From Chitinophagales bacterium (lineage in GTDB: Bacteria > Bacteroidota > Bacteroidia > Chitinophagales > Saprospiraceae), in NCBI GenBank assembly GCA_017303475.1, contig JAFLBO010000008.1:1-64000 (forward strand): a stretch of 64,000 bases of DNA, in the 5' to 3' direction. Both the position numbers and the translations under genes were made by a program. Below, one piece after another: positions 42,099 through 50,700 of this stretch. Position 1 is the first letter of the stretch; the number at the start of each line of letters is the position of its first letter. A model generated the notes under the pieces. The model did no database searches. It was not told the DNA's origin and saw only the letters and a program-made list of their open reading frames with translations.

Positions 42099-43037
42099 TC
42101 AGAACAAAAATCCGTTTTCAGGCTCCAATTTAGGAGGGAGACTGGTTTCTCCAAGCATTTCTTTTAAATCTCGTTCAATGGTGTTGCACATGGAGCTCAT
42201 GGGGATATCGGTAATCTGGTTTTCAAACGGATCTTCGTTTACCTCGCCTACCTTGCCCATAACACCAAACACGAATGATATCAGGATACTGAGGGGTATC
42301 ATAAGCGCCGGGACCCCCATTTTATTAAAATCAGCGATCAACGAAAATGGCAGTACAGCCATGAATACCAGTAAAAACAACTTGGTAAAAAAATGATACT
42401 GGCGCAGCAAAGGGGTGTTTTTAATACGTTCGCAGGCCCCTTGGAAATTATTAAACCCGGCGAGCGTAGGTTCCAGACTGATGTTGTCAAAGGCGCCTAG
42501 TATTTCCAAACGCATACCTTCTCTGATGCGAATGCCCTGGGTTTGCAACAGAAAATTGGGCTTGTTGTTTTTTGTGGTCAAAAGCTCAAATTCGTTTTCT
42601 GATAATAAATGCCGGAGTTCCTGCCAAGTGTTTTCCCTGCGCAGGTGCAGGCGCAACGCGTGGGCAAAGGCTATTTGCCGGTAAACCAGCTCCTGCTTGT
42701 AAGCCACCACTTCGGTTGGAGTAGCTTTCCCGATAGCGGCGGCATGATCGGCGTTGGCAATGATCTGCCGCGCAAAAATGCGGCTGTTGTTGATAATGCT
42801 TCCCCATATGGTGCGGGCTTCCCACCAGCGGTTGTAGGCGTTGTTATTGCGAAAGGCAATGAAAATAGCCAGCGCACTTCCCAGAATGGCAGCTATGGAA
42901 AAAGGCAGACAGACTTTCTCCAGATGCTGATGATGGTAAAGGAAGAATACCGCCCCTGATAGCCCTGCGGAAACAAGCAGCTCCACATACATATATCGTG
43001 CGATGGCCAGTGGGTTGAAGATTTTTTTGATAATCAT
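42099..43037 (-). CDS. Bestrophin-family anion channel
   Basis: Predicted inner-membrane channel of 312 residues from the bestrophin/YneE (UPF0187) family, which forms pentameric channels for chloride or bicarbonate. The signature is FRNNNAYNRWWEARTIWGSI near residues 60-80. Hydrophobic segments lie at about 20-60 and 225-265, and the acidic NEDPFENQITDIPMSSMC segment near the C-terminus is also typical. It lies 98 bases upstream of the carbonic anhydrase remnant on the same strand, so the two probably once worked together in bicarbonate handling. The OM protein gene precedes it by 12 bases. Confidence 0.9.
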   Translation of the reverse strand: MIIKKIFNPLAIARYMYVELLVSAGLSGAVFFLYHHQHLEKVCLPFSIAAILGSALAIFIAFRNNNAYNRWWEARTIWGSIINNSRIFARQIIANADHAAAIGKATPTEVVAYKQELVYRQIAFAHALRLHLRRENTWQELRHLLSENEFELLTTKNNKPNFLLQTQGIRIREGMRLEILGAFDNISLEPTLAGFNNFQGACERIKNTPLLRQYHFFTKLFLLVFMAVLPFSLIADFNKMGVPALMIPLSILISFVFGVMGKVGEVNEDPFENQITDIPMSSMCNTIERDLKEMLGETSLPPKLEPENGFLF

Positions 43038-43049
43038 GGACTTGACAAC

Positions 43050-43679
43050 TTAGAAATCATGTCTTAAAAATCCGCCGGCATTATTTGTTTGAGTGAATGC
43101 ATCCACTCCAGATTGATTAAAATCTGCCATGAGTCCAGCAGCCCAGCCGCGATATTTTGCACCAAGGCGCAGGCGTTGGGTAAGACTCCAGAATTCATTT
43201 TTGGGGTTGTACACTGGGAATAACTCCAATTGTGAGAACAAATGCCATTGATCATGCAGTTTTGGTTGCCAGCGGAACATACCGAACAAGTCTACATTTC
43301 CGGCTTTTTTCAGATCCGCCACCAGCCAGCCAAAAAACAGGAAATCTCCTTTCATTTTGACGTACTGAACCCCTGCTTTTGGTGTAAATCCGACGTTAAC
43401 CAGGGAGCCTACAGCTACAATGCCCAATCCATTTTTGAAGTTGAAGGAAACTGCATTGGTTGACCCAAATGCAGTGGGGGTATTCTGGTAGTCAGTATTG
43501 GCACGGTTGCGACTGAAGTACAGAAAAGGTGTTCTGTCGTCTTTTTTATTTTTGAAATATTTAAACCACATCAGGTCTACTCCTGCCCGTTTGTGGCCGG
43601 CATAGGTCTCAACCGACTGGGACAATGTAGTGGTGATGGTTATGAAGAACAAAATGGGAATGAAAAACAACTTGAACAT
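43050..43679 (-). CDS. Outer-membrane beta-barrel-like protein, unknown function
   Basis: Predicted 209-residue exported protein. A signal peptide (MFKLFFIPILFFITITTTLS) is followed by alternating strands rich in aromatic residues (VDLMWFKYF, FLYFSRNRA, LGAKYRGWAAGLMADF). The C-terminus ends in aromatic phenylalanine, as in outer-membrane barrels. I know no family name. It lies 12 bases upstream of the bestrophin gene on the same strand, so a joint transcript and a role in anion passage across the outer membrane are possible but unproven. Confidence 0.7.
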   Translation of the reverse strand: MFKLFFIPILFFITITTTLSQSVETYAGHKRAGVDLMWFKYFKNKKDDRTPFLYFSRNRANTDYQNTPTAFGSTNAVSFNFKNGLGIVAVGSLVNVGFTPKAGVQYVKMKGDFLFFGWLVADLKKAGNVDLFGMFRWQPKLHDQWHLFSQLELFPVYNPKNEFWSLTQRLRLGAKYRGWAAGLMADFNQSGVDAFTQTNNAGGFLRHDF

Positions 43680-43714
43680 AGACTACAATTTGTAGTTGGA
43701 TTTTGGGGACGAGC

Positions 43715-43900
43715 GGAGAGGGGTTTCCCGCAGATTTTCGCAGATGAAACCGCAGATTTTCGCAGAACACATTCGGCTTAATATTGGAATAAACTTAAAC
43801 AAGCGGTTACAGCATCATTAGTCTCTCCACATTCCTCAACCGAACGCCTCTGCGAAAATCTGCGGGGTCATCTGTGAAAATCTGCGGGAAACCCCTCTCC
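43715..43900. repeat. Palindromic element, copy 1 (flanks GxxExxY gene)
   Basis: Two 52-bp arms (43715-43766 and 43849-43900) pair with three mismatches around an 82-base loop. Each arm is built from repeated GCAGATTTTCGCAGA blocks. The loop, starting ACACATTCGGC, is nearly the same in copy 2 (44399-44566), with about seven differences in 82 bases. Together with copy 2 it encloses the GxxExxY gene. Confidence 0.85.
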
Positions 43901-43983
43901 ACGGGAAAATTTTTCCACGAGCATTTGGTATTGTTTACGGATAAGCTTATTATTGTAAAGAACTTTTAAACTCTTATCAACCA

Positions 43984-44361
43984 ATGTCAGAAAACGAACT
44001 CTCCTACCTAATCCGGGGAGCAATTTTTAGGGTATATAACTCCCTTGGCCCCGGAATTCTTGAAAGTGCTTATGAAGCAGCGCTCGTCCATGAACTTCAA
44101 GCATTAAACCTTAATGTATCAACTCAGGTCCCTGTCCCTTTGGTATACAAGTCCATTCAGATGACAGTGGGTTATCGAATAGATATTCTGGTTGAGGGCC
44201 AAGTGATCATTGAAGTCAAATCCGTTGAAGAACTTCAAGAGGTTCATCACAAGCAACTGCTTACGTATCTTAAACTCAAAGAATTGAAGCTGGGAATACT
44301 TGTGAATTTCAACACAGATGATATTCAAAAGGGCATTATCCGAAAAGTGAATGGTTTGTGA
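43984..44361 (+). CDS. GxxExxY family protein (predicted nuclease-like)
   Basis: Predicted 125-residue protein of the GxxExxY family, named after G-x-x-E-x-x-Y in GPGILESAYEAAL. Downstream, GYRIDILVEGQVIIEVKS has the spacing D-x(9)-E-x-K of PD-(D/E)XK nuclease-type active sites. I infer a nuclease-like fold; the family has no proven activity that I know. The gene is intact, with start MSENELSYLIRGAIF. It sits exactly between two near-identical palindromic repeats, 83 bases after one and about 10 bases before the start of the other. Genes of this family often occur in multiple copies in a genome, so this unit may be a mobile cassette. Confidence 0.85.
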   Translation: MSENELSYLIRGAIFRVYNSLGPGILESAYEAALVHELQALNLNVSTQVPVPLVYKSIQMTVGYRIDILVEGQVIIEVKSVEELQEVHHKQLLTYLKLKELKLGILVNFNTDDIQKGIIRKVNGL

Positions 44362-44370
44362 CTTTTTCCC

Positions 44371-44566
44371 GCGGAGAGGGGTTTCCCGCAGAGAGGGATT
44401 TCCCGCAGATTTTCACAGATGAAACCGCAGATTTTCGCAGAACACATTCCGCTTAATATTGGAATAAACTTGAACAAGCGGTCACCGCATCATTAGCCCC
44501 TCCACGTTCCTCAACCGAACGCCTCTGCGAAAATCTGCGGGGTCATCTGTGAAAATCTGCGGGAAA
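44371..44566. repeat. Palindromic element, copy 2 (flanks GxxExxY gene)
   Basis: Core arms of 43 bp (44399-44441 and 44524-44566) pair with two mismatches around an 82-base loop that matches copy 1. A partial duplication of the outer arm (GGAGAGGGGTTTCCCGCAGA) precedes it from 44373. Both copies have the same orientation, so they form direct repeats about 670 bases apart around the GxxExxY gene. Confidence 0.85.
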
Positions 44567-44607
44567 CTCTTATCCGCGGGACACCCCTTATCCGCGAGAA
44601 CCCACAC

Positions 44608-45474
44608 CTATTTACCCAACTGATTCACCACCAGCTCTGCAGCAGCAGCGCCGGAATTCTGCTGTTGGCCAGTAATCAGATTACCATCAGCAATAGCAAA
44701 ACTGGAGAACGGCGCCGCTGTTTTGAAAGTGGTGCCTGCCAATTTTCTGGCCTCTGATTCAATACGATAAGGCTGAATTTTCATCCCCACAGCCTGATCG
44801 GCAAACTCCTCCTCGGCATCCGCAAAACCGGTCCAGGTTTTACCCTGTACGAGCAGCTCTCCATTGGATTTTTTAGCCTCCAGCAGTAAAGTAGTGGAGT
44901 GACATACCGCTGCAGCCGGTTTGCCGCTTTCATAGAATGCCGTAAATAACTTTTCCAGATTGTGGTTTCCGCGGAAAGTGTACATCGGTCCCTGGCCACC
45001 TACCAGGAAAATGGCATCATATTCGGCCGGATTTACTTCTGTCAGTTTCTTGGTATTTTCCAGCATGTCGTTGAACCATTTCTGCTGCATGTAACCGAGC
45101 GAAATAACATCGTGTGCGGAGTATCCGCTGGCATCCGTGGGGTTTGAATAGCCGTCCATCATTAGTTTGCCACCTTCCGTACTTACCAGGGTTACTTCAT
45201 AACCAGCTTCCTGGAATACGCGCAAGGGGTGCGTGAGCTCAGCTGCCCAAAAGCCGATGGGCCATCCGGTTTGTTTGGAGGTGGAAGGTGAACTGGCTAC
45301 CATCAGGATTTTACCTTTAGACGGTGCACCATGAAAATGAACGTAAGATTGAACTTCTTTGACTGTGCTCATATTCGGAGATTTTTGATTGTTAGAGGTT
45401 GTTACTTGTGCCATGCCATTCACTGCCAAACACAGCAGTACCAGGGCAAGCAGAGGGCCTAACCGTGATGTCAT
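44608..45474 (-). CDS. Secreted DJ-1/PfpI (Hsp31-like) family protein
   Basis: Predicted 288-residue protein of the class I glutamine-amidotransferase-like DJ-1/PfpI superfamily. From Met 45474 it has a signal peptide (MTSRLGPLLALVLLCLAVNG), so it should be periplasmic. The nucleophile cysteine lies in AAVCHSTTLLL and an acidic residue in GFWAAELTHP, as in the Hsp31/glyoxalase III branch. Relatives degrade methylglyoxal or repair glycated protein; export would be unusual for that role. An internal Met (MSTVKEVQ) could start a cytoplasmic form. The HxlR regulator is divergent, an arrangement typical of aldehyde-stress pairs. The frame extends to 45549 without improving the signal. Confidence 0.85.
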   Translation of the reverse strand: MTSRLGPLLALVLLCLAVNGMAQVTTSNNQKSPNMSTVKEVQSYVHFHGAPSKGKILMVASSPSTSKQTGWPIGFWAAELTHPLRVFQEAGYEVTLVSTEGGKLMMDGYSNPTDASGYSAHDVISLGYMQQKWFNDMLENTKKLTEVNPAEYDAIFLVGGQGPMYTFRGNHNLEKLFTAFYESGKPAAAVCHSTTLLLEAKKSNGELLVQGKTWTGFADAEEEFADQAVGMKIQPYRIESEARKLAGTTFKTAAPFSSFAIADGNLITGQQQNSGAAAAELVVNQLGK

Positions 45475-45506
45475 AACAAAAATTAATTTTGATGAAAAAG
45501 ATAGTG

Positions 45507-45514
45507 CAAACCTA
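45507..45514 (-). promoter_or_regulatory. Putative minus-strand -7 box for the DJ-1 gene
   Basis: CAAACCTA on the plus strand is TAGGTTTG on the minus strand, a TAnnTTTG match 33 bases before the DJ-1 family start at 45474. Confidence 0.4.
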
Positions 45515-45525
45515 CAGGCTATACT

Positions 45526-45533
45526 TACTTTTG
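45526..45533 (+). promoter_or_regulatory. Putative -7 box for the HxlR gene
   Basis: TACTTTTG fits TAnnTTTG, about 70 bases before the HxlR start at 45604. The two opposed boxes lie within 30 bases of each other, so one bound regulator could control both genes. Confidence 0.4.
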
Positions 45534-45603
45534 CGAATATACTGACCAAAAAGTATAATACTAACTTTTAGGAAAGTAATATGAAAATCAAACAATTACA
45601 AAA

Positions 45604-45930
45604 ATGCCAGATTTTATTTACAAGGGAAAAGTTTACTACAATCCGGTACAACTGGTCATGGAGCAGATTGGCGGGGTTTGGAAAATGCCCATTTTATGGC
45701 GCCTGAAGGATCAAACCATGCGGTATAGTGAACTGCGGCGCATACCCCATATTTCCGATAAGATGCTCACTACCCAACTGAGGGAGTTGGAAGCCGATGG
45801 TTATGTACACCGTGAAGTGTTTGCTGTAGTACCGCCCCGAACCGAATACTCACTCACGGAAAGAGGCCGGGCTGTTATTCCGCTTATTGAACAGATCCGG
45901 GAATATGGACTGAAGCTACTGGAAGAATAA
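45604..45930 (+). CDS. HxlR-family winged-helix regulator
   Basis: Predicted 108-residue DNA-binding protein of the HxlR (MarR-like) family: VMEQIGGVWKMPILWRLKDQ, MRYSELRRIPHISDKMLTTQ and the wing REVFAVVPPRTEYSLTERGR are diagnostic. It contains no cysteine at all, so it cannot sense oxidants or aldehydes by thiol chemistry as HypR or QorR do; a bound ligand is more likely. It is divergent from the DJ-1/PfpI gene, with opposed promoter boxes in between, and probably represses that gene and itself. Confidence 0.9.
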   Translation: MPDFIYKGKVYYNPVQLVMEQIGGVWKMPILWRLKDQTMRYSELRRIPHISDKMLTTQLRELEADGYVHREVFAVVPPRTEYSLTERGRAVIPLIEQIREYGLKLLEE

Positions 45931-46084
45931 CAAACCATTGCCTGTTATTATGCTATTGGCAATATCAAGCCGAACGTTTTCTGCGCCCCCCTCCCCCTGA
46001 CACAAATCAACCCACCCCCTGAGCCACATCATAGCCGCCCCTTTGAATTTTCCGGACTTTCGGGTTTTCAAACCTTACCGGCTT

Positions 46085-47704
46085 ATGATGCATCAGGATC
46101 TCACCCAAGCCTCCGATTTACGCGCCCATGCAGAGGGTACAGGCGCTTTGCGCACGAAAATTCCGGTGTATACCGACTTTTTACCGCCCTGCAATAATGC
46201 CTGCCCGGCTGGCGAAAATATTCAGGCCTGGCTCTCCTTTGCCCAGGAGGGACGCTACCGGGAAGCCTGGGAAAAACTCGTGGAAGAAAATCCATTGCCT
46301 GCTGTGCATGGCAGGGTATGCTACCACCCCTGTGAGGACCATTGCAACCGGACCCATGTAGATGCTCCGGTGAGTATTCACGCCATTGAGCGTTTTCTGG
46401 GTGACCTGGCCCTGCAGGAAGGTTGGCAAATCCCTCTGCCCGCATCAATTAGTGGTAAAAAGGTGTTGATCGTAGGCGGTGGCCCCAGTGGCATTTCTGC
46501 GGCTTATCATCTGCGTCGCGCCGGACATGAAGTGGAAATTAGTGAAGCCGGACCGGTGCTGGGCGGTATGATGCATTTCGGGATACCGCCTTACCGACTC
46601 CCCCGAAATGTGCTGGATTCCGAAATCAACAGAATCCTGCATATGGGCGTGCGCGTGCGCCTGAATACACGTGTGGATGATCTGGTTCGGGAAAAGCAAT
46701 CCGGCAATTTTGATGCAGTGTTCATTGCCATTGGCGCACACCTTTCCAAAAAAGTGGATATCCCTGCCCGGGATGCCGGACAGATTCTGGACGCACTCAC
46801 TTTCCTGAAAGATACAGAATCCGGGAATGCGCCCAAATTGGGTCGGAAAGTAGCTGTTTATGGCGGTGGCAATACCGCCATGGATGCCGCCCGGGTAGCC
46901 ATCCGACTCGGCTACGAGCCCATGATTATTTATCGCCGCGATCGCGATCATATGCCGGCTCACGCATTTGAGGCAGACGAGGCATTGGCAGAAGGTGTGA
47001 AGATCAACTGGTTGCGCAGTATCAAAGAAGTGGAAGGCAACGCCATCAAAGTGGAAATCATGCGCGTCAATGAAGAGGGGAAACCGGAAGGTACCGGCGA
47101 ATACGAAACATTGGAGGCGGACTCACTCATTCTGGCACTGGGCCAGGAAACCGATACCGCCTTCCTGAAGAACGTGCCGGGTATGGAATTCGATCGTGAC
47201 GGCAGTGTCAAAGTTGGCCCGGATATGATGACCGGCGCTGAAGGCATCTTTGCTGGCGGCGATATGGTGCCCAGCGAACGAACCGTTACCACCGCTGTAG
47301 GCCATGGCAAAAAAGCAGCCCGGTTCATCAATTCCTGGCTCCAGGGTGGGGGCTACCAAAAAACGGAAAAACACCCCGTGGTTGGTTACGAACGACTGCA
47401 TATCTGGTACCAAACCCATGCTCCCAAACAAATACAAACAGAAGCCAGTCAGACACTCCGCGTACAGGATTTTCGTGAAGTGCTCGGCGGACTATCCGAA
47501 AAAGAAGCCCGTTACGAATCCCAGCGCTGTCTTTCCTGCGGCAACTGCTTTGAATGCGACGGCTGCTATGGCGCCTGCCCGGAAGATGCCGTGATCAAAC
47601 TTGGAAAAGGCAACCGCTACAAGTTCGACTACGATCGATGCACCGGCTGCGCTGTCTGCTATGAACAATGTCCCTGCCATGCCATCGAAATGACATCTGT
47701 GTAA
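46085..47704 (+). CDS. FAD/NAD(P) oxidoreductase with two C-terminal 4Fe-4S clusters
   Basis: Predicted GltD/PreT-like electron-transfer flavoprotein, 539 residues. An N-terminal cysteine-rich helical domain (about 25-105; PPCNNACPAGENIQAWLS, VCYHPCEDHCNR) precedes an FAD-binding site (VLIVGGGPSGISAAYHLRRA) and a second nucleotide-binding site (VAVYGGGNTAMDAARVAIRL). A bacterial ferredoxin-type end with CLSCGNCFECDGCYGACP and CTGCAVCYEQCP follows. It is upstream of the pyruvate:ferredoxin oxidoreductase gene by 87 bases. The inferred role is to pass electrons between reduced ferredoxin and NAD(P)H. An open frame from 46043 adds 14 residues of no clear value; Met 46088 is also possible. Confidence 0.87.
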   Translation: MMHQDLTQASDLRAHAEGTGALRTKIPVYTDFLPPCNNACPAGENIQAWLSFAQEGRYREAWEKLVEENPLPAVHGRVCYHPCEDHCNRTHVDAPVSIHAIERFLGDLALQEGWQIPLPASISGKKVLIVGGGPSGISAAYHLRRAGHEVEISEAGPVLGGMMHFGIPPYRLPRNVLDSEINRILHMGVRVRLNTRVDDLVREKQSGNFDAVFIAIGAHLSKKVDIPARDAGQILDALTFLKDTESGNAPKLGRKVAVYGGGNTAMDAARVAIRLGYEPMIIYRRDRDHMPAHAFEADEALAEGVKINWLRSIKEVEGNAIKVEIMRVNEEGKPEGTGEYETLEADSLILALGQETDTAFLKNVPGMEFDRDGSVKVGPDMMTGAEGIFAGGDMVPSERTVTTAVGHGKKAARFINSWLQGGGYQKTEKHPVVGYERLHIWYQTHAPKQIQTEASQTLRVQDFREVLGGLSEKEARYESQRCLSCGNCFECDGCYGACPEDAVIKLGKGNRYKFDYDRCTGCAVCYEQCPCHAIEMTSV

Positions 47705-47788
47705 AATCTGCGCAAAAAATCTGTGTGAAATCTGTGCGAAAAACCTCCGCATAAAATCTGCGCGAAACCTCCGCGAAAAACATCCGCT
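47704..47788. repeat. Degenerate 12-bp tandem repeats before nifJ
   Basis: About seven units of roughly 12 bases, variants of AAATCTGCGCGA, fill the gap between the two genes and include part of the upstream stop codon. The block AAATCTGCG is shared with the palindromic elements around the GxxExxY gene, so this could be a decayed relative. Transcription probably runs through it. Confidence 0.65.
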
Positions 47789-47791
47789 ACC

Positions 47792-50700
47792 ATGTCCAAG
47801 TCATCCAAAAAAGTCACCATAGACGGCAACGAAGCCGCCGCCTACATTGCCTACCGGGTCAACGAGGTTTGTGCCATATATCCCATTACCCCCTCCTCCG
47901 CCATGGCCGAACTGGCCGATGAGTGGACCTCCAAAAAGGTGAAAAACATCTGGGGCCACGTGCCGGAGGTGATCGAAATGCAAAGTGAAGGCGGAGCAGC
48001 CGGAGCGGTACACGGCTCGCTGCAAACAGGCGCCCTCACTACCACCTTCACCGCTTCGCAGGGCTTGATGCTCATGCTCCCCAACATGTACAAGATCGCC
48101 GGGGAGCTCACCAGTGCCGTTTTTCACGTAGCGGCGCGCTCTCTGGCCGCCCAGGCACTTTCGATCTTCGGCGATCACAGCGATGTCATGGCCGCCCGCA
48201 CCACCGGATTTGCCATGCTCGCGTCCGGATCGGTTCAGGAAGCGCACGATGGCGCGCTGATCGCACAGGCAGCTACCCTGAAAGCCCGCCTGCCCTTCAT
48301 TCACTTTTTCGATGGTTTCAGAACTTCACACGAGGTCAATAAAATAGACCTGATCCCGGACGAGACCATCCTGGCGATAATTGACGAACAGGACGTCATT
48401 GCCCACCGTCGGCGGGCGCTGAGTCCGGACCGGCCTGTTGTGCGTGGCACGGCCCAAAATCCTGATGTTTATTTTCAGGGTCGGGAAAGTGCCAACCCGT
48501 TCTATCATGCTACTCCGGAACTCGTGCAGGCGGCTATGGATCGTTTCGCCGTACTCACAGGACGGCAATATCGCCTGTTTGATTACCATGGCGCACCCGA
48601 CGCTGAGCGCGTCATTATAATCATGGGCTCAGGGGCCGAAACAGCACAGGAAACCTCCGACTACCTGAACCGCCAGGGCGAAAAAACAGGCGTGCTGCAG
48701 GTGCGACTATACCGTCCGTTCTCGGTGAAGCATTTGCTGGAAGCATTGCCGAAAACCATCCAAAAGATTGCCGTACTCGACCGCTGCAAAGAGCCAGGTG
48801 CCGCAGGTGAGCCTATGTATCAGGACGTGGTAACAGCCTTTGTTGAAGGCTACGGACAGGGCATCTGGCCAGCCATTCCCAAAGTGGTGGGTGGCCGCTA
48901 CGGTTTGTCGAGCAAGGAATTTACGCCGGGCATGGCCAAAGCCGTGTTTGATGCACTGAAAGATGGGCATCCGCGAAACCATTTTACCATTGGTATCCAT
49001 GATGATGTAACGCATACCAGCCTGCCCTGGGAATACCTGGAACTTCGGGATGAGTCCCTCACCGAAGCCATGTTCTTCGCCCTGGGCGCCGATGGTACAG
49101 TGGGCGCCAATAAAAACAGTATCAAGATCATTGGCGAGAATACCGACCTGCACGCACAGGGTTATTTTGTGTATGATTCCAAAAAATCAGGTTCGCAGAC
49201 CGTTTCGCATCTGCGGTTTGGTAAACATCCCATACGGGCGCCATACCTGATTCGCGAAGCAGGATTTGTAGCCTGCCACAAGTTCAATTTTATCCATAAA
49301 ACGGATATGCTCCGTTTCGCCAAACCCGGTGGTACCTTCTTGCTGAACAGTCCGTATGGAAAGGATGAGGTTTGGGGTCAACTGCCGGCGCCGGTTCAAA
49401 GGGCTATTCGCGATAAAGGTCTTCGTTTTTATGTGATCGACGCATCTGCGGTTGCAGAAGAAACGGGTATGGGCAATCGCATTAACACCATCATGCAGGT
49501 ATGCTTCTTTGCTCTTTCCCGCGTGCTGCCACGCGAGGAAGCCATCGCGGCCATTAAAAAGGCCATTGAAAAAACCTATCAGAAGAAAGGAGAACAAGTG
49601 GTGCAGCAAAACTTCCGGGCAGTGGATGCCACTTTGGAACATCTGTACGAAGTAACCCTCATGCCGGTTATGGAACACCAGCCGGATTACCCGCCTGTTG
49701 TACCTGCTGAAGCGCCGGCCTTTGTGCGCGAGGTGACGGCAGTGATGATGGAAGGTCGGGGTGATGAACTGCCGGTGAGTGCCATGCCGGTAGATGGCAC
49801 TTATCCGAGCGGAACTACCCAATGGGAAAAACGCAATATCTCCGACGACATACCGGTATGGGAACCGGATCTGTGTATACAGTGTGGCAACTGCAGTTTT
49901 GTTTGTCCGCACAGTGTGATCCGTACCAAATTTTATCACGAAAACCTCCTGGAAAACGCACCGGCTGGTTTTGCAGCTGCGCCCATCAATGCGCGCGGAT
50001 TCCCTGAAACCCGATACACCCTGCAAGTGTACCTGGAGGATTGTACCGGCTGCAACCTTTGTGTGGAAGCTTGTCCTGTGCAGGATCCGGCCGATGCACA
50101 GCGCAAGGCCATCAACATGGCCGAAAAGGCGCCGTATCTGGAACAGGGCAGGGAGAACATCCGTTTCTTTGAAACTATCCCGTACAACGACCGCAGTACA
50201 CTGGACTTCTCACTGGTGCGTGGAGCGCAATTCCTGGAACCCTTGTTCGAGTTCTCTGGCGCCTGTGCAGGCTGCGGCGAAACACCCTACCTGAGGGTAT
50301 TGTCGCAATTGTTTGGCGACCGTTTGATCGTGGCCAACGCGACTGGTTGCTCCTCCATTTTCGGAGGGAACCTGCCCACCACCCCCTGGGCTAAAAATGC
50401 AGAAGGCAGGGGTCCGGCCTGGTCGAATTCCCTGTTTGAAGACAATGCAGAGTTCGGCCTTGGCATGCGGATTTCGGTGGATAAACACGTGGATATGGTG
50501 CGGGAGTTGCTCAGAAGGGTCTCTGGTGAACTGGACCCGGAACTGGTAGAAGACTTACTGAATGCGCCTCAAACCACCGAAACCGAGATTGCGCTCCAGC
50601 GCGCGCGGGTGGAAAAGCTCAATGCCGCTCTGGAGCAGAGCAAACACCCGGATGCCGTCCATTTGCGATCCATCTCCGAGTATTTCGTGCGCCGAAGTGT

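Noticed and set aside
46043..46084. Earlier start for the Fe-S flavoprotein
   Set aside because: The extra 14 residues add nothing to the fold; the Met pair at 46085/46088 directly precedes the conserved N-terminal region.
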